From positions 2,418,001-2,482,000 of the forward strand of contig NZ_JBGKAC010000001.1 in the NCBI RefSeq assembly GCF_041361465.1: a stretch of 64,000 nucleotides of DNA. The letters run 5' to 3'. The notes below the pieces were generated by a model. That model worked only from the letters and a program-made list of their open reading frames with translations, did not search any database and was not told where the DNA came from. Both the position numbers and the translations under genes were made by a program. This document shows positions 48,534 to 57,833 of the stretch, one piece after another (position 1 is the first letter of the stretch; the number at the start of each line of letters is the position of its first letter). This DNA comes from Halobaculum sp. MBLA0143 (GTDB lineage: Archaea > Halobacteriota > Halobacteria > Halobacteriales > Haloferacaceae).

Positions 48534-50006
48534 TTACGCCAAGAAGACGTGGCGGGGTTGGTCGGCGAGGATCTCGCGGCCCCAGTCGACCGTGTCTCGG
48601 AAGTCGTCAGACCGGAAGAAGTTCATCGCGTCCTCGCGGGCGCGCCACTGGCTGGCGATGAACATGTCGTTCTCGTCTTCGTGGTTGACCAGCAGGTCCG
48701 TCTCGAAGTGACCGTCCATCTCGGCGAGCCGGTCGCCGACCGTGTCGAACCGGTCGACGAAGTCGCCACGGTGCTCCGGCTTCACCGTGTAGAACATCCC
48801 CATCGTGCCGAAGCCGGACTCCTCGCCCGCGCGGGCGACGACCCCCGGCAGGTCCGAGAGGAACCCCGCGGCCGTCTCGGCCGCGCTCGCGGTGTCCCAG
48901 ATCGACACGACCGCAGATCGCGCCGTCTCCGTGCCGGCGTACACTGCCGTCTTGACGTGGGTGCCGTAGTGCTCGAAGTTGCCGCGCAGTCCCTCCACCT
49001 CGTCGAACAGCTCCTGGGTGTCCGCCTCCGAGTACAACACCGTAGCGAACACGTCCTCGCCGTGGGGTTTGCCGGCGTAGATGTCCAGGTCGTCTAACGC
49101 CTCGCGGATGTCGTCGCTGTCTGCGGTGTCGTCGCCGCCGCCGTCGCCGCCGGTGACACCCGGCGGCGGGCCGCCGCCGGTCTCCTCGGTCGCCGTCTCG
49201 TCCGTTTCGGCGTCCGCCTGCTCGTCTGCCGTCGGGACGGGCTCGCCGTCGAGGAACGCCCGCAGGTCACGCGGCGGGAACCGTCGTCCGAGGTAGAACT
49301 CGTCGAACTCGCCGTAGACGGCCGACGCCTCGTCGAACCGCATCTCGTAGACGATGTCTTTGATGTCCGTCGGGTCGTCGCCGAACAGGGTCACCCCCCA
49401 CTCGTGCTCCTCGAAGCCGACGGAGGAGGCGATCACCTGTTGGATCTTCCCGGCGTACTCCCGACCCACGTCGCCGTGGTCGCTCATCAGCTCGGCCCGT
49501 TCCTCGAACGGGAGCTGGTACCAGTTCTGCTCCGGCTGTCGGCGCTTGCTCATCGGGTAGAAGGAGACGTAGCCGTCGTCTGGCACCTCCGGCTCCATCT
49601 TCGACTCGATGTACCGGGCCAGCCCCTCGTCGACCTCCGCGTCGTCGTCGAAGTAGCTGTCGTCGACGTAGCCGGACACCTCCGAGACGGAGACGTACGA
49701 GTCGGCCCGCTCCGTGTACTCGGCGAACGCCGTCTGCTCGAACCGGCGCTCGGCGGTGTTCAGCGCGTCCAGCGTCGGCCGGAAGTGGACGATCAGCAGG
49801 TCCGCCCCGTCACCGAGCACGCTGAACACGCCGGAGTCACCCGCCGGCGCGTCCGTCACCTGTTCGTGGCGTTCGAGGTACGCGACCCCCTCCTCGACCG
49901 CCTGTCCTCGTTCGCGCTCGGGTGCCCGTCGCCAGGCGTCCCAGTCCACGGTGCGGAAGTCGTGGAGGGCGAACCAGCCCTCCTCCGTCGGTGGCGCCTC
50001 GACCAT
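48534..50006 (-). CDS. pitA: PitA-type heme protein: chlorite-dismutase-like domain fused to an ABM-like domain
   Basis: The 490-residue protein starts MVEAPPTEEGWFALHDFRTV. The N-terminal part (residues about 1-250) is a chlorite dismutase/HemQ-like domain; the probable heme ligand is His176 in LMSDHGDVGREYAG. A long acidic Gly/Asp-rich linker (about 270-330) joins it to a C-terminal ferredoxin-like antibiotic-biosynthesis-monooxygenase domain (about 335-490). This fusion is known in Haloferax as PitA. Function is probably coproheme decarboxylation or peroxidase-like chemistry in heme synthesis; which is unproven. The ATG at 50006 is used since the upstream frame contains no protein-like sequence. 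Confidence 0.88.
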   Translation of the reverse strand: MVEAPPTEEGWFALHDFRTVDWDAWRRAPERERGQAVEEGVAYLERHEQVTDAPAGDSGVFSVLGDGADLLIVHFRPTLDALNTAERRFEQTAFAEYTERADSYVSVSEVSGYVDDSYFDDDAEVDEGLARYIESKMEPEVPDDGYVSFYPMSKRRQPEQNWYQLPFEERAELMSDHGDVGREYAGKIQQVIASSVGFEEHEWGVTLFGDDPTDIKDIVYEMRFDEASAVYGEFDEFYLGRRFPPRDLRAFLDGEPVPTADEQADAETDETATEETGGGPPPGVTGGDGGGDDTADSDDIREALDDLDIYAGKPHGEDVFATVLYSEADTQELFDEVEGLRGNFEHYGTHVKTAVYAGTETARSAVVSIWDTASAAETAAGFLSDLPGVVARAGEESGFGTMGMFYTVKPEHRGDFVDRFDTVGDRLAEMDGHFETDLLVNHEDENDMFIASQWRAREDAMNFFRSDDFRDTVDWGREILADQPRHVFLA

Positions 50007-50250
50007 ACGTGCCCGTTGGGTGGTGAACCTCTTTCCCCTTTCCCTTCCGTCGCTGCCGTGTCCACGGTAAGTTCCCCTCGGCTGTCGTTGGAACCGAAAG
50101 CGGTATCTGACAGGCAGTGTAGGTTCCGAACGATGCAAGGAGTGGGTGCTCGGGCTTGGGGGGCCGTCACCGGGAGAACGCTGTCGGTCGAAGGGTATTT
50201 TGATGTAGCCACGAACACGATACACACACGGAACACGGAGTTGTTGGACT

Positions 50251-50859
50251 ATGAGTGAAGACCCCCCGTCTGTGCTGGTCGTCGAGGACGAGGCCGACCT
50301 GGCGGATCTGTACGCGGCGTGGCTCGGCGGCGAGTACGACGTACAGACCGCCTACGGCGGCCACGAGGCCATCGAGCAGCTGAGCGAGGACATCGACGTG
50401 GTCCTGCTCGACCGACGGATGCCCGGCCTCTCGGGCGACGAGGTGTTGGTCGCCGTCCGCGACCGCGGGATCGACGCCCGGGTGGGGATGGTGACTGCGG
50501 TGGAACCGGACTTCGACATCGTCGAGATGGGGTTCGACGACTACCTCGTCAAGCCGGTCACGCGAGAGAACCTGATGGACACGGTCGACTCGTTGCTGCG
50601 TCGGTCGGAGTACGACACCGGTGTCCAGGAGCTGTACGCCGTCGCCTCGAAGAAGGCCGTCTTAGAGTCCGAGAAGGGCCAAGCCGCCCTAGAGGAGTCC
50701 GAGGAGTACACCGAGCTCCAGGCCCGCTACGACGAGCTCCAGGCGGAGTTGGACGAACAGATGGAGGAGTTCTCCGAACACGACGAGTTCGAACAGGCGT
50801 TCCGACAGTTCGACACGGACGACGACGGAGACGGCGACGACTTGGACTTCGGTCTGTAG
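50251..50859 (+). CDS. Response regulator with HalX C-terminal domain
   Basis: The 202-residue protein has a receiver domain (residues about 7-115) with acidic pocket Glu12/Asp13, phospho-acceptor Asp54 in VLLDRRMPGL, Thr82 and Lys101 in DDYLVKPV. The C-terminal region matches the haloarchaeal HalX domain (about 118-180), ending in an acidic tail (DTDDDGDGDDLDFGL). The output is not a known DNA-binding domain, so it may act by protein contact. No kinase adjoins, but the GAF histidine kinase 1.8 kb away is a candidate. It is divergent from the pitA-like gene. Confidence 0.92.
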   Translation: MSEDPPSVLVVEDEADLADLYAAWLGGEYDVQTAYGGHEAIEQLSEDIDVVLLDRRMPGLSGDEVLVAVRDRGIDARVGMVTAVEPDFDIVEMGFDDYLVKPVTRENLMDTVDSLLRRSEYDTGVQELYAVASKKAVLESEKGQAALEESEEYTELQARYDELQAELDEQMEEFSEHDEFEQAFRQFDTDDDGDGDDLDFGL

Positions 50860-50928
50860 CCGACCACACTCACTCTCGCGCCGCTCGGTGGCTGCGCGTT
50901 CGAGAGAGTTCGTTCGAGGGCCGCCCGC

Positions 50929-51975
50929 TCAGTAGTTGCGCGCGATCAGGTACTCCGCCAGGTCGTCCAACAACGCCCGCGGCTCGTTGTCCGGGAGCAC
51001 CTCCAGCCCCGACCGGCCCTGTTCTGCCAGCTCCTGGGCGCGCGAGCGAGCGAACTCGATGCTGCCGACCTCCTCCAACACGCCGACGGCCTCCTCGATG
51101 GCGGTCTCCGTCACCTCCTCGGGCGTGTCCGCGTCCACGAGGTTGTCCACGTCGACGCCCTGTTGACGCGCGTGGAGCGTCACCATCGTCTCTTTCCCCT
51201 CGACGAGGTCGGAGCCGCGTTGTTTGCCGAGCTGTTCGGAGGGGGTGGTGAGGTCCAACAGGTCGTCCTGGATCTGGAACGCACGCCCCACGTCCGTGCC
51301 GTACTGGTGGAGCCCCTCGACGACCTCGTCGTCGGCGCCCATCAGGTTCGCGGGGATCGCCGCGCTGGCGCCGAACAACACCGCCGTCTTCAGTCGTACC
51401 ATCTCCAGATACTCCTCCGGGCCGACGTCCGTCCGGTTCTCGTAGGCCACGTCCAACGACTGGCCCTCACAGATCCGGGTACACGTCGACGCCAGGAGGT
51501 GCATCGCGTCTACCTCGTTCGCCGGGTTCGCCCCCGTGTCCGAGATCATCTCGAACGCCTTCGAGTAGAGGGTGTCGCCCGCCAGGATCGCGGTCTCCGT
51601 GTCGTACTCCACGTGGACCGCCGGGACGCCGCGACGGAGGTCGTCCTGATCCATGATGTCGTCGTGGATCAGCGTGAACGACTGGATTACCTCGACGCTG
51701 ACGGCCGCCCGCAGGAGGTCGAACTCCCAGTCGTCCAACGACGGGAACGACCGGTAGTCGACGCTGAACGGCTCCAGATCCGCGAGCGACTCGGCGACGA
51801 GCAGGGCGATCGTCGGCCTGAGCCGTTTGCCGCCCGCCTCGATGATGTATCGAGTCGCCTCGTAGAGCCGGTCCGGCTCCGCCATCGGGAGGTCCTCGTC
51901 GACGGCCTCGTTGACGAGTTGGCGCCGCTGCCGGACCGCGTCGAGCACCCGCTTCTCCATCGCGTCCTGGCTCAT
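50929..51975 (-). CDS. idsA: Polyprenyl (geranylgeranyl-type) diphosphate synthase
   Basis: The 348-residue enzyme makes the C20 (or longer) isoprenoid diphosphate for archaeal lipids. The first aspartate-rich motif is IHDDIMDQDD (Asp105-Asp112) and the second is QIQDDLLD (Asp237-Asp241), both complete. The GGKRLRP substrate-binding loop at residues 48-54 is present. The residue before the first aspartate motif, which controls chain length, is not decisive. It follows RNase J on the same strand with a 10 bp gap, an order familiar from other haloarchaea, where isoprenoid genes also lie upstream; here they do not. Confidence 0.92.
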   Translation of the reverse strand: MSQDAMEKRVLDAVRQRRQLVNEAVDEDLPMAEPDRLYEATRYIIEAGGKRLRPTIALLVAESLADLEPFSVDYRSFPSLDDWEFDLLRAAVSVEVIQSFTLIHDDIMDQDDLRRGVPAVHVEYDTETAILAGDTLYSKAFEMISDTGANPANEVDAMHLLASTCTRICEGQSLDVAYENRTDVGPEEYLEMVRLKTAVLFGASAAIPANLMGADDEVVEGLHQYGTDVGRAFQIQDDLLDLTTPSEQLGKQRGSDLVEGKETMVTLHARQQGVDVDNLVDADTPEEVTETAIEEAVGVLEEVGSIEFARSRAQELAEQGRSGLEVLPDNEPRALLDDLAEYLIARNY

Positions 51976-51985
51976 CGTCTCGTGG

Positions 51986-53338
51986 TCACTCGACCAGCGT
52001 GATCATATTACCGTTTCGCGTCACGTGCAGGTCTCGCCCCAGGGTGTACCCCTCGTTGCTGGCGAGATCGACGTACGGTGCGAATCCTTCCATGCTCTGG
52101 TGGGCCGGGACGACGTGGCGCGGCTGCAGCGCGTTCAACATCTCGTAGTGGCCCTCCTCGCGGAGGTGGCCGGAGACGTGGATGTCGTCGTAGATCCGGG
52201 CGCCCTGCATCTTCAGGAGGCGCTCGGACTGGTAGCGCTGGCCCTCGTTCGTCGGCTCCGGAATCACCCGTGCCGAGAACATCACCTTGTCCCCGTTGTC
52301 GAACTCGTAGGGCGTCTCGCCGCGACCCATCCGAGTGAGCATCGCGCGTGGCTCACCCTGGTGGCCGGTGACGATCGGGAGGTAGTCCTCCTTCCCCTCC
52401 TTCATGATTCGCTTGAACGTCCGGTCGACGGACTTCCGGTGGCCGTACATCCCGAGGTCGTCCGGGAACTCCACGAAGTCCAGCCGTTCTGCGGTGCCGC
52501 TGTACTTCTCCATCGACCGCCCCAGCAGGACCGGCTGGCGGCCGATGTCGTTGGCGAACTCCACGAGACTCCGCACCCGCGCGATGTGGCTGGAGAACGT
52601 CGTGGCGACGATTCCGCCGTCGTAGTCCTCCACCGAGTGGATCACGTCCTTCAGGTGGCTGCGCGCGACGGACTCGCTGGGTGTGCGTCCCTTCTTCCCC
52701 GCGTTCGTACAGTCCTCGATGTAACAGAGGACGCCCTCACCCTCGCGGCCGATCTCGCGGAACCGCTCCATGTCGATCGGGTCGCCGATCACCGGGTCGT
52801 GGTCCATCCGCTTGTCCAGCCCGTAGACGATCGACCCCTCCGGCGTGTGGACGACGGGGTTGATCGCGTCGATGATCGAGTGGGTGACGTTGACGAACTC
52901 CAGTTCCACCTGCTCGGAGTCGCCGAGCGCCATCGTGCCGCCCGCGCGCATCTTCACCAGGTCGTTGTCGACGTTGAACTTGTTCTCCGACTGGACCCGT
53001 TGTTTCACCAGTTCGATGGTGTACGGCGTGGCGACGATGGGTGCGTCGTAGCGGTGGGCCAGCTTCGAGATGGCGCCGATGTGGTCGAGGTGACCGTGCG
53101 TCGGCACGATGGCCTTCACGTTCCCCTCCAGCTCCGACATCACTCTGTCGTCCGGGATGGCCCCCATGTCGATGAGGTCCAGACTGTGCATCTTCTCGGT
53201 CTCGACGTTGTCGTGGATCAGGACCTGTGAGAGGTTGAGGCCCATGTCGAACACGACCACGTCTTCGCCTGCTCTGACCGCCGTCATCTGTCGACCGACA
53301 GCTTCGTAGCCGCCGATCGTCGCAATTTCGATCTCCAT
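51986..53338 (-). CDS. rnj: Ribonuclease J (archaeal beta-CASP RNase)
   Basis: The 450-residue metallo-beta-lactamase/beta-CASP nuclease degrades RNA 5'-to-3'. The metal motif is [10 protein letters not shown] (His81, His83, Asp85, His86). Further beta-CASP motifs occur in [18 protein letters not shown] and [14 protein letters not shown]. Length and end (NGNMITLVE) are typical. The ATG at 53338 is correct; the longer upstream frame lacks protein character. The 286 bp upstream (53339-53624) contain no other gene, and a TATA-like stretch lies on the minus strand near 53540-53550. IdsA follows 10 bp downstream. Confidence 0.94.
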   Translation of the reverse strand: MEIEIATIGGYEAVGRQMTAVRAGEDVVVFDMGLNLSQVLIHDNVETEKMHSLDLIDMGAIPDDRVMSELEGNVKAIVPTHGHLDHIGAISKLAHRYDAPIVATPYTIELVKQRVQSENKFNVDNDLVKMRAGGTMALGDSEQVELEFVNVTHSIIDAINPVVHTPEGSIVYGLDKRMDHDPVIGDPIDMERFREIGREGEGVLCYIEDCTNAGKKGRTPSESVARSHLKDVIHSVEDYDGGIVATTFSSHIARVRSLVEFANDIGRQPVLLGRSMEKYSGTAERLDFVEFPDDLGMYGHRKSVDRTFKRIMKEGKEDYLPIVTGHQGEPRAMLTRMGRGETPYEFDNGDKVMFSARVIPEPTNEGQRYQSERLLKMQGARIYDDIHVSGHLREEGHYEMLNALQPRHVVPAHQSMEGFAPYVDLASNEGYTLGRDLHVTRNGNMITLVE

Positions 53339-53624
53339 AGTGGTTGCGTTTGCGTCGTTGCGAGCGTCCGAATCCCCGCCGTCGGGGTCTGCTCGTACTG
53401 AAACCGCCCGGGAACACGGGCGACTGGAGACCCCGGCGTCTTGCAGCGCGTCGGCCCCGTCCCCGCTGTACGCGACCGGCCACACTACACCGGCCCGTAG
53501 TGTCCCGCGGGCTGTGTCGTCTCAACCTCTGTCGGCCAGGGTCAAAATACTGCGGGTTCCGTCGCCGATCGGTCACACCCCCTCGGCCACCCGCCTCACC
53601 GTTCGTCCGTGCCGTCGAGGTGGG

Positions 53625-54782
53625 CTACAGCCGGTTCAGCGCCGTCTGTGGCGGCACGATCCACTCCGGTCCCGACTCCGTCACCCGGACCATCTCCTCT
53701 TGCCCGACGTACCCCCACTCCGTCTCGACGCCCAGCTCCAGCGTGTAGATCTCCCCCGCCCGCACCTCGCCACGAGGAGCGTCGCCGTACCGCTCCCACT
53801 CCGGACCCAGCAGCGTCCCGCCGTCGTGAGCGACCCGGCCGACCTGGTGACCGAAGGCGTGTTGGAACGCCGGGTGGCCACGGTCGATCAGCGTCTCGCG
53901 GGCCGCCGCGTCCACCTCGTGGCCGGGGACGCCGGCCGCCAGCCGCTCGTGGCCGGCGTCGATCGCTGCCCGCACGTCCTCGAAGACGGACTCCAGCCCC
54001 GGTGACGGCTCGCCGCGCACCCACAGCCGTTGGAGGTCCGCCGCGTAGCCGTCCTGTCGGACGCCGAAGTCGACGTGAAACAGCTCCCCCTGGCCCAGCG
54101 TGTGGTCGCCCGGCAGCGTGTGCCCCACGTCGCTTTCACCCCCGAGGTGGACCGTCGGGCAGTAGTCCCACGCCCAAGCCGTCCCGAGGTCGCGGGCGCG
54201 GAGTCGGTCGTGGAGGTCGGCGACGATCTCGCGTTCCGTCGTCTCGGGCGTCCACGCCGTCGCGGCCGTCCCGAGCAGATCGACGGTCGTCTCGGCGGCC
54301 GCACGGATCCGGTCGAGCTCCGTCGCCGACTTGAGCCCCCGCACCCGGCGGACGACCTCGCCGGCGGAGACGAACTCTCGCTCGGGGAGCAGGTCCTGGA
54401 GCCGGCGGTACAGCCCCACGGTCAGCCCGTCTGCGGCGCTGTCGTCGCGGTCGTAGTTCACCGCGACCGTCTCCGCACCGATCTCGGCCAGCGTCTCCCG
54501 CAGCGCCGTCTCCATCGACTCGTCGTACGGCCGCACCTCGTGGACGTCCAGCCGCTCGGCGTTCGGAGCGTCGTGACGGCCCAAGACGACCGTCGACTCG
54601 TCCGGGCCGACGACGACCGCCGTCGGCCACACTACGTCGAACCCCAAGACGTACGGCAGCGTCGGCTCGGCCGTCTCGTCCGTCTCCCGACAGAAGACGA
54701 GCCAGGCGTCACAGTCCCCCTCGGCGACGGCCCGTCGAGCCTGCTCGACCTTCTCTCCGATCAGCGCCGTGTCCAGTGTCAC
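53625..54782 (-). CDS. M24-family metallopeptidase (Xaa-Pro aminopeptidase-like)
   Basis: The 385-residue protein has an N-terminal creatinase-like domain (about 1-150) and a pita-bread catalytic domain (about 155-385). Metal ligands appear in FHVDFGVRQDGYAADLQRLW (two Asp), HAFGHQVGRVAHDGG (His), and EIYTLELGVETEWGYVGQEE (two Glu). It is close to Xaa-Pro dipeptidases, likely trimming proline-containing peptides. GTG at 54782 (VTLDTALIGEK) gives the usual N-terminus. It lies 70 bp downstream of the isochorismate synthase on the same strand. Confidence 0.9.
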   Translation of the reverse strand: MTLDTALIGEKVEQARRAVAEGDCDAWLVFCRETDETAEPTLPYVLGFDVVWPTAVVVGPDESTVVLGRHDAPNAERLDVHEVRPYDESMETALRETLAEIGAETVAVNYDRDDSAADGLTVGLYRRLQDLLPEREFVSAGEVVRRVRGLKSATELDRIRAAAETTVDLLGTAATAWTPETTEREIVADLHDRLRARDLGTAWAWDYCPTVHLGGESDVGHTLPGDHTLGQGELFHVDFGVRQDGYAADLQRLWVRGEPSPGLESVFEDVRAAIDAGHERLAAGVPGHEVDAAARETLIDRGHPAFQHAFGHQVGRVAHDGGTLLGPEWERYGDAPRGEVRAGEIYTLELGVETEWGYVGQEEMVRVTESGPEWIVPPQTALNRL

Positions 54783-54852
54783 GCTCGCCGCGACGGCCGG
54801 TGGCGACAAAGGCGTTCGGTCGGTCGTGACCGGGGGCGACGGGACTGTCTGG

Positions 54853-56205
54853 TCACTCGCCGCCGTCGTCCACCAGTTCGTCCAGAATCGGCCGGACCTT
54901 CGGCTGGAGCTCCGCCCACTCGTCGTCCGGGTCGCTGTCGGCGACGATGCCGTTGCCGGCGAACAACGTCGCCGCGGTGCCGTCGGCCAGCCCCGACCGG
55001 ATTCCGACCGCGAACTCCCCGTCGCCGTCGGCGTCGAACCACCCGACCGGGGAGGCATACCACCCGCGGTCGAACGTCTCCGTCTCCCGGATCGTCGCCA
55101 GCGCACGGGCCAACGGGAGCCCGCCGACGGCCGGCGTCGGGTGGAGCGCCTCGACCAACTCCAGAACGTGCGTGTCGCCGTCCAACGTCGCCGTTATCGG
55201 TGTTTGGAGGTGTTGGATATTCGTCAGCTTCCGCACCCCGCGGTCGCCGACGGTCACGTCGCCGTACGCCGACAGCTGGTCGTGGATCGTGTCGGCGACG
55301 AGCCCCTGTTCGTGTCTGATCTTCTCGCTGTCCAACAGGGCCCGGGCGTGGTCGGCGTCCTCCTCGGGCGTCTCCCCGCGGGGCATCGACCCCGCGAGCG
55401 CCTCCGTCCGGACCCGTCTGCCGTGGCGTTCGACGAGTCGCTCCGGCGGCGGACCGAAGAAGGCGCCGCCGTCGGCCGGCTGGACCAGGAACCGGTAGCA
55501 GTCCGGGTAGGTGCGCCGGAGTCGCTCCAACACGGCCGGCACGGACACCCGATCGTCCAACTCCAGCGACAGCGCCGTCGCCAACACGACCTTCAGGAGG
55601 TCGCCGTCGGCGATGCGGTCGGTGGCGTCACGCACCTGCCGTACCCAGTTCTCGCGGTCGGTGAGCCACCGCCGAGCGGCCACGCCCGGCGGGCCACCGC
55701 TGGACTGCATCATCGGCAGCGTCGACAGTCGCCTCTCCGCCTCGTCTAACCGGCGCTCGACGGTCGTCGCCGAGGCGTCCGGGCCGCAGGCGGTGGCAGT
55801 CAGGTGTGTCGTGTCGTCACCGCGCGTCAACTGGACGGCCGGCAGGACGAACCGGGCGGCGGGGAACCCCTCCCACGGCGGCACCGGCTCGTGGTCGCCG
55901 TCGAACGACAGCCCACCGACCGCCCGCGGCCGGGTGACCGCCGGACCCTCGTGGTCGAACTCGTCGAACAGCCGTCGGGCGGCCGCCCGGAGGTCGTCGA
56001 ACCGGTTCGAGCCCGTCGCCGTCAGCGTCGCCGTCGCACCGCTGCCGGCCAGCTCCAGTCCCGTGGGAGAAGCCCAGTGCACCCGTGGCGGCTCGTTGTC
56101 CGCCAGAAACGCCGGGAACGACACGTCCGCCACCGGCCGGCTACGGCTCACGAGTCGGCCCACCTGGGACGACTCCTCTGCCGACTCGCCTTCCGGCGTG
56201 TTCAT
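54853..56205 (-). CDS. menF: Isochorismate synthase
   Basis: The 450-residue enzyme converts chorismate to isochorismate, the first committed step to menaquinone, the respiratory quinone of haloarchaea. It has the chorismate-binding C-terminal domain: AFFGPPPERLVE, TEALAGSMPRGETPEED, LLDSEKIRHEQGLV, LHPTPAVGGLPL and the closing FAGNGIVADSDPDDEW. The N-terminal 180 residues are divergent as usual. ATG at 56205 is chosen. The menD and menB genes expected next are not adjacent, so the pathway genes are dispersed here. Confidence 0.9.
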   Translation of the reverse strand: MNTPEGESAEESSQVGRLVSRSRPVADVSFPAFLADNEPPRVHWASPTGLELAGSGATATLTATGSNRFDDLRAAARRLFDEFDHEGPAVTRPRAVGGLSFDGDHEPVPPWEGFPAARFVLPAVQLTRGDDTTHLTATACGPDASATTVERRLDEAERRLSTLPMMQSSGGPPGVAARRWLTDRENWVRQVRDATDRIADGDLLKVVLATALSLELDDRVSVPAVLERLRRTYPDCYRFLVQPADGGAFFGPPPERLVERHGRRVRTEALAGSMPRGETPEEDADHARALLDSEKIRHEQGLVADTIHDQLSAYGDVTVGDRGVRKLTNIQHLQTPITATLDGDTHVLELVEALHPTPAVGGLPLARALATIRETETFDRGWYASPVGWFDADGDGEFAVGIRSGLADGTAATLFAGNGIVADSDPDDEWAELQPKVRPILDELVDDGGE

Positions 56206-56295
56206 CGAGCGTTCTTGGGGAGGGTCCGTCTTGAGACTGTCCTTCCCGACGAGCAGTCGACAGGACACTTGCCTCTCGGGCGCCTACGGGGGTGC

Positions 56296-56979
56296 GTGGC
56301 AGACGAGACACTCGAACCCGGCGTGGACCTGTCCGGACGCGACCTCCGGGACCGACGGCTGACCGGCGCACCACTACGAGACGCCGACCTCTCGGAGGCC
56401 ACCCTCGCGGACGCGACGCTGGGTGACGCCGACCTCCGGGGCGCCGACCTCTCGGGGGCGGACCTGACCCGTGTCGACTGTGCCGGGTTCCTCGCGGACG
56501 CCGACCTCTCCCGGGCGACGCTCGTCGGCGCCGACCTCCGTGGGGCCGACCTGTCGGACGCCGACCTCGCCGAGGCCGACCTCCGGCGGGCGGACCTCCG
56601 AGAGACGGACCTCTCCCGGGTGAACGCCGCCGGTGCCGACCTCACGGACGCTCGACTCGACGGCGCGACCGGCAGAGAGGCGTCGTTCGCAGACGCCGAC
56701 CTGACGGGCGCGAGCGCCGTCGACGCCGGGCTCGTGTACACCGTGTTCGCGGACGCGACACTCCGAGAGGCGGACCTGTCGGGGGCAGACCTGCTGGCGG
56801 CGACGCTGCCGGGGGCGGACGCGACTCGGGCGTCGTTCGTGGACGCCGACTGCTCGGAGCTTCTGGCCGGCGACGCCGACCTCACACACGCCGACCTGAC
56901 GGACGCCACGCTCACCGGGGTCGACCTCTCGGCCGCGACCACCCGTGGCGCGACGCTCCCGCCCGGCGTCGACGAGTGA
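56296..56979 (+). CDS. Pentapeptide repeat protein
   Basis: The 227-residue protein is almost entirely pentapeptide repeats of A(D/N)LxG type, for example LRDADLSEATLADATLGDAD and LRGADLSGADLTRVDCAG. About 40 repeats would fold as a right-handed quadrilateral beta-helix. Such proteins can mimic DNA or protect gyrase from inhibitors; nothing here decides. It starts at a GTG (VADETLEPGVDLSG) 90 bp from the divergent isochorismate synthase. Only the C-terminal residues are non-repetitive. Confidence 0.9.
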   Translation: MADETLEPGVDLSGRDLRDRRLTGAPLRDADLSEATLADATLGDADLRGADLSGADLTRVDCAGFLADADLSRATLVGADLRGADLSDADLAEADLRRADLRETDLSRVNAAGADLTDARLDGATGREASFADADLTGASAVDAGLVYTVFADATLREADLSGADLLAATLPGADATRASFVDADCSELLAGDADLTHADLTDATLTGVDLSAATTRGATLPPGVDE

Positions 56980-57039
56980 CCCGGGTCGGGTCGCGTCACA
57001 GTCCGAAAGACCGTCGTCACTCCGGTCCGTAGCCCGGGC

Positions 57040-57771
57040 GTGCCACCGACACGACCGACGCCCGGGAGCGACCCCGACCCGGCGCTGTACGACAGTCTCG
57101 ACGGCCAGGTCGCGCTCGTCACGGGCGCGAACCGTGGAATCGGCGCCGAGATCGCCGGCCAACTGCGCGATCTCGGCGCGACCGTGTACGCCGGCGCCCG
57201 GAGCGTCACCGCCGACGTGCCCGACGGCTGTGAGTCCGTCCCGCTCGACGTGACCCAGGAGGGAGACGTCGAGGCGGCGATCACGACCGTCGGCGAGGAG
57301 GCCGGCCGGCTGGACGTGCTCGTCAACAACGCCGGCGTCGGCCAGTTCGACGACCAGCTCCACGAGGAACCGACCCCGACGATCGACCGGACGCTGTCGG
57401 TCAACCTCCGCGGGCCGACGCTGCTGTCGAAGTACGCGCTGCCGCCGTTGCTGGAGCGTGACGGCGGTCGGATCGTCAACGTCTCGTCGGGAATGGGCGC
57501 CATCGGAGAAGACCAGTCCGGCGGCTCACCCAGCTACCGCATCTCGAAGACCGGTCTCAACGGGCTCACGGCGTACCTCCACGGGGAGTACGCGGCCGAC
57601 GGCCTCCTCGCCAACGCCGCCTGTCCGGGCTGGGTCGCCACGGAGATGGGCGGCGAGGACGCCCCGCGAAGCCCCGCAGCGGGCGCCGAGACCCCCGTCT
57701 GGCTGGCGCGGCTCCGGCCGGAGACGGTCGGTGGCGGGCTCTGGCGCGACCGCCAGCCGGTGGAGTGGTGA
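57040..57771 (+). CDS. Short-chain dehydrogenase/reductase
   Basis: The 243-residue NAD(P)-dependent oxidoreductase has a GTG start, the nucleotide motif VTGANRGIG, the NNAG motif in VLVNNAGVG, catalytic Ser in VSSGMGAIG and the YRISK Tyr-Lys pair. The cofactor is likely NADP because of the Arg in GARS after strand 2. The substrate is unknown. It ends with the short acidic-free tail RDRQPVEW typical of a haloarchaeal SDR subgroup. It follows the pentapeptide gene by 60 bp. Confidence 0.92.
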   Translation: MPPTRPTPGSDPDPALYDSLDGQVALVTGANRGIGAEIAGQLRDLGATVYAGARSVTADVPDGCESVPLDVTQEGDVEAAITTVGEEAGRLDVLVNNAGVGQFDDQLHEEPTPTIDRTLSVNLRGPTLLSKYALPPLLERDGGRIVNVSSGMGAIGEDQSGGSPSYRISKTGLNGLTAYLHGEYAADGLLANAACPGWVATEMGGEDAPRSPAAGAETPVWLARLRPETVGGGLWRDRQPVEW

Positions 57772-57833
57772 CTCGTGTCTGATCTAAATACCGACACACT
57801 CATTTTATCATGCGCAATTAGGATTCTAGAGCC

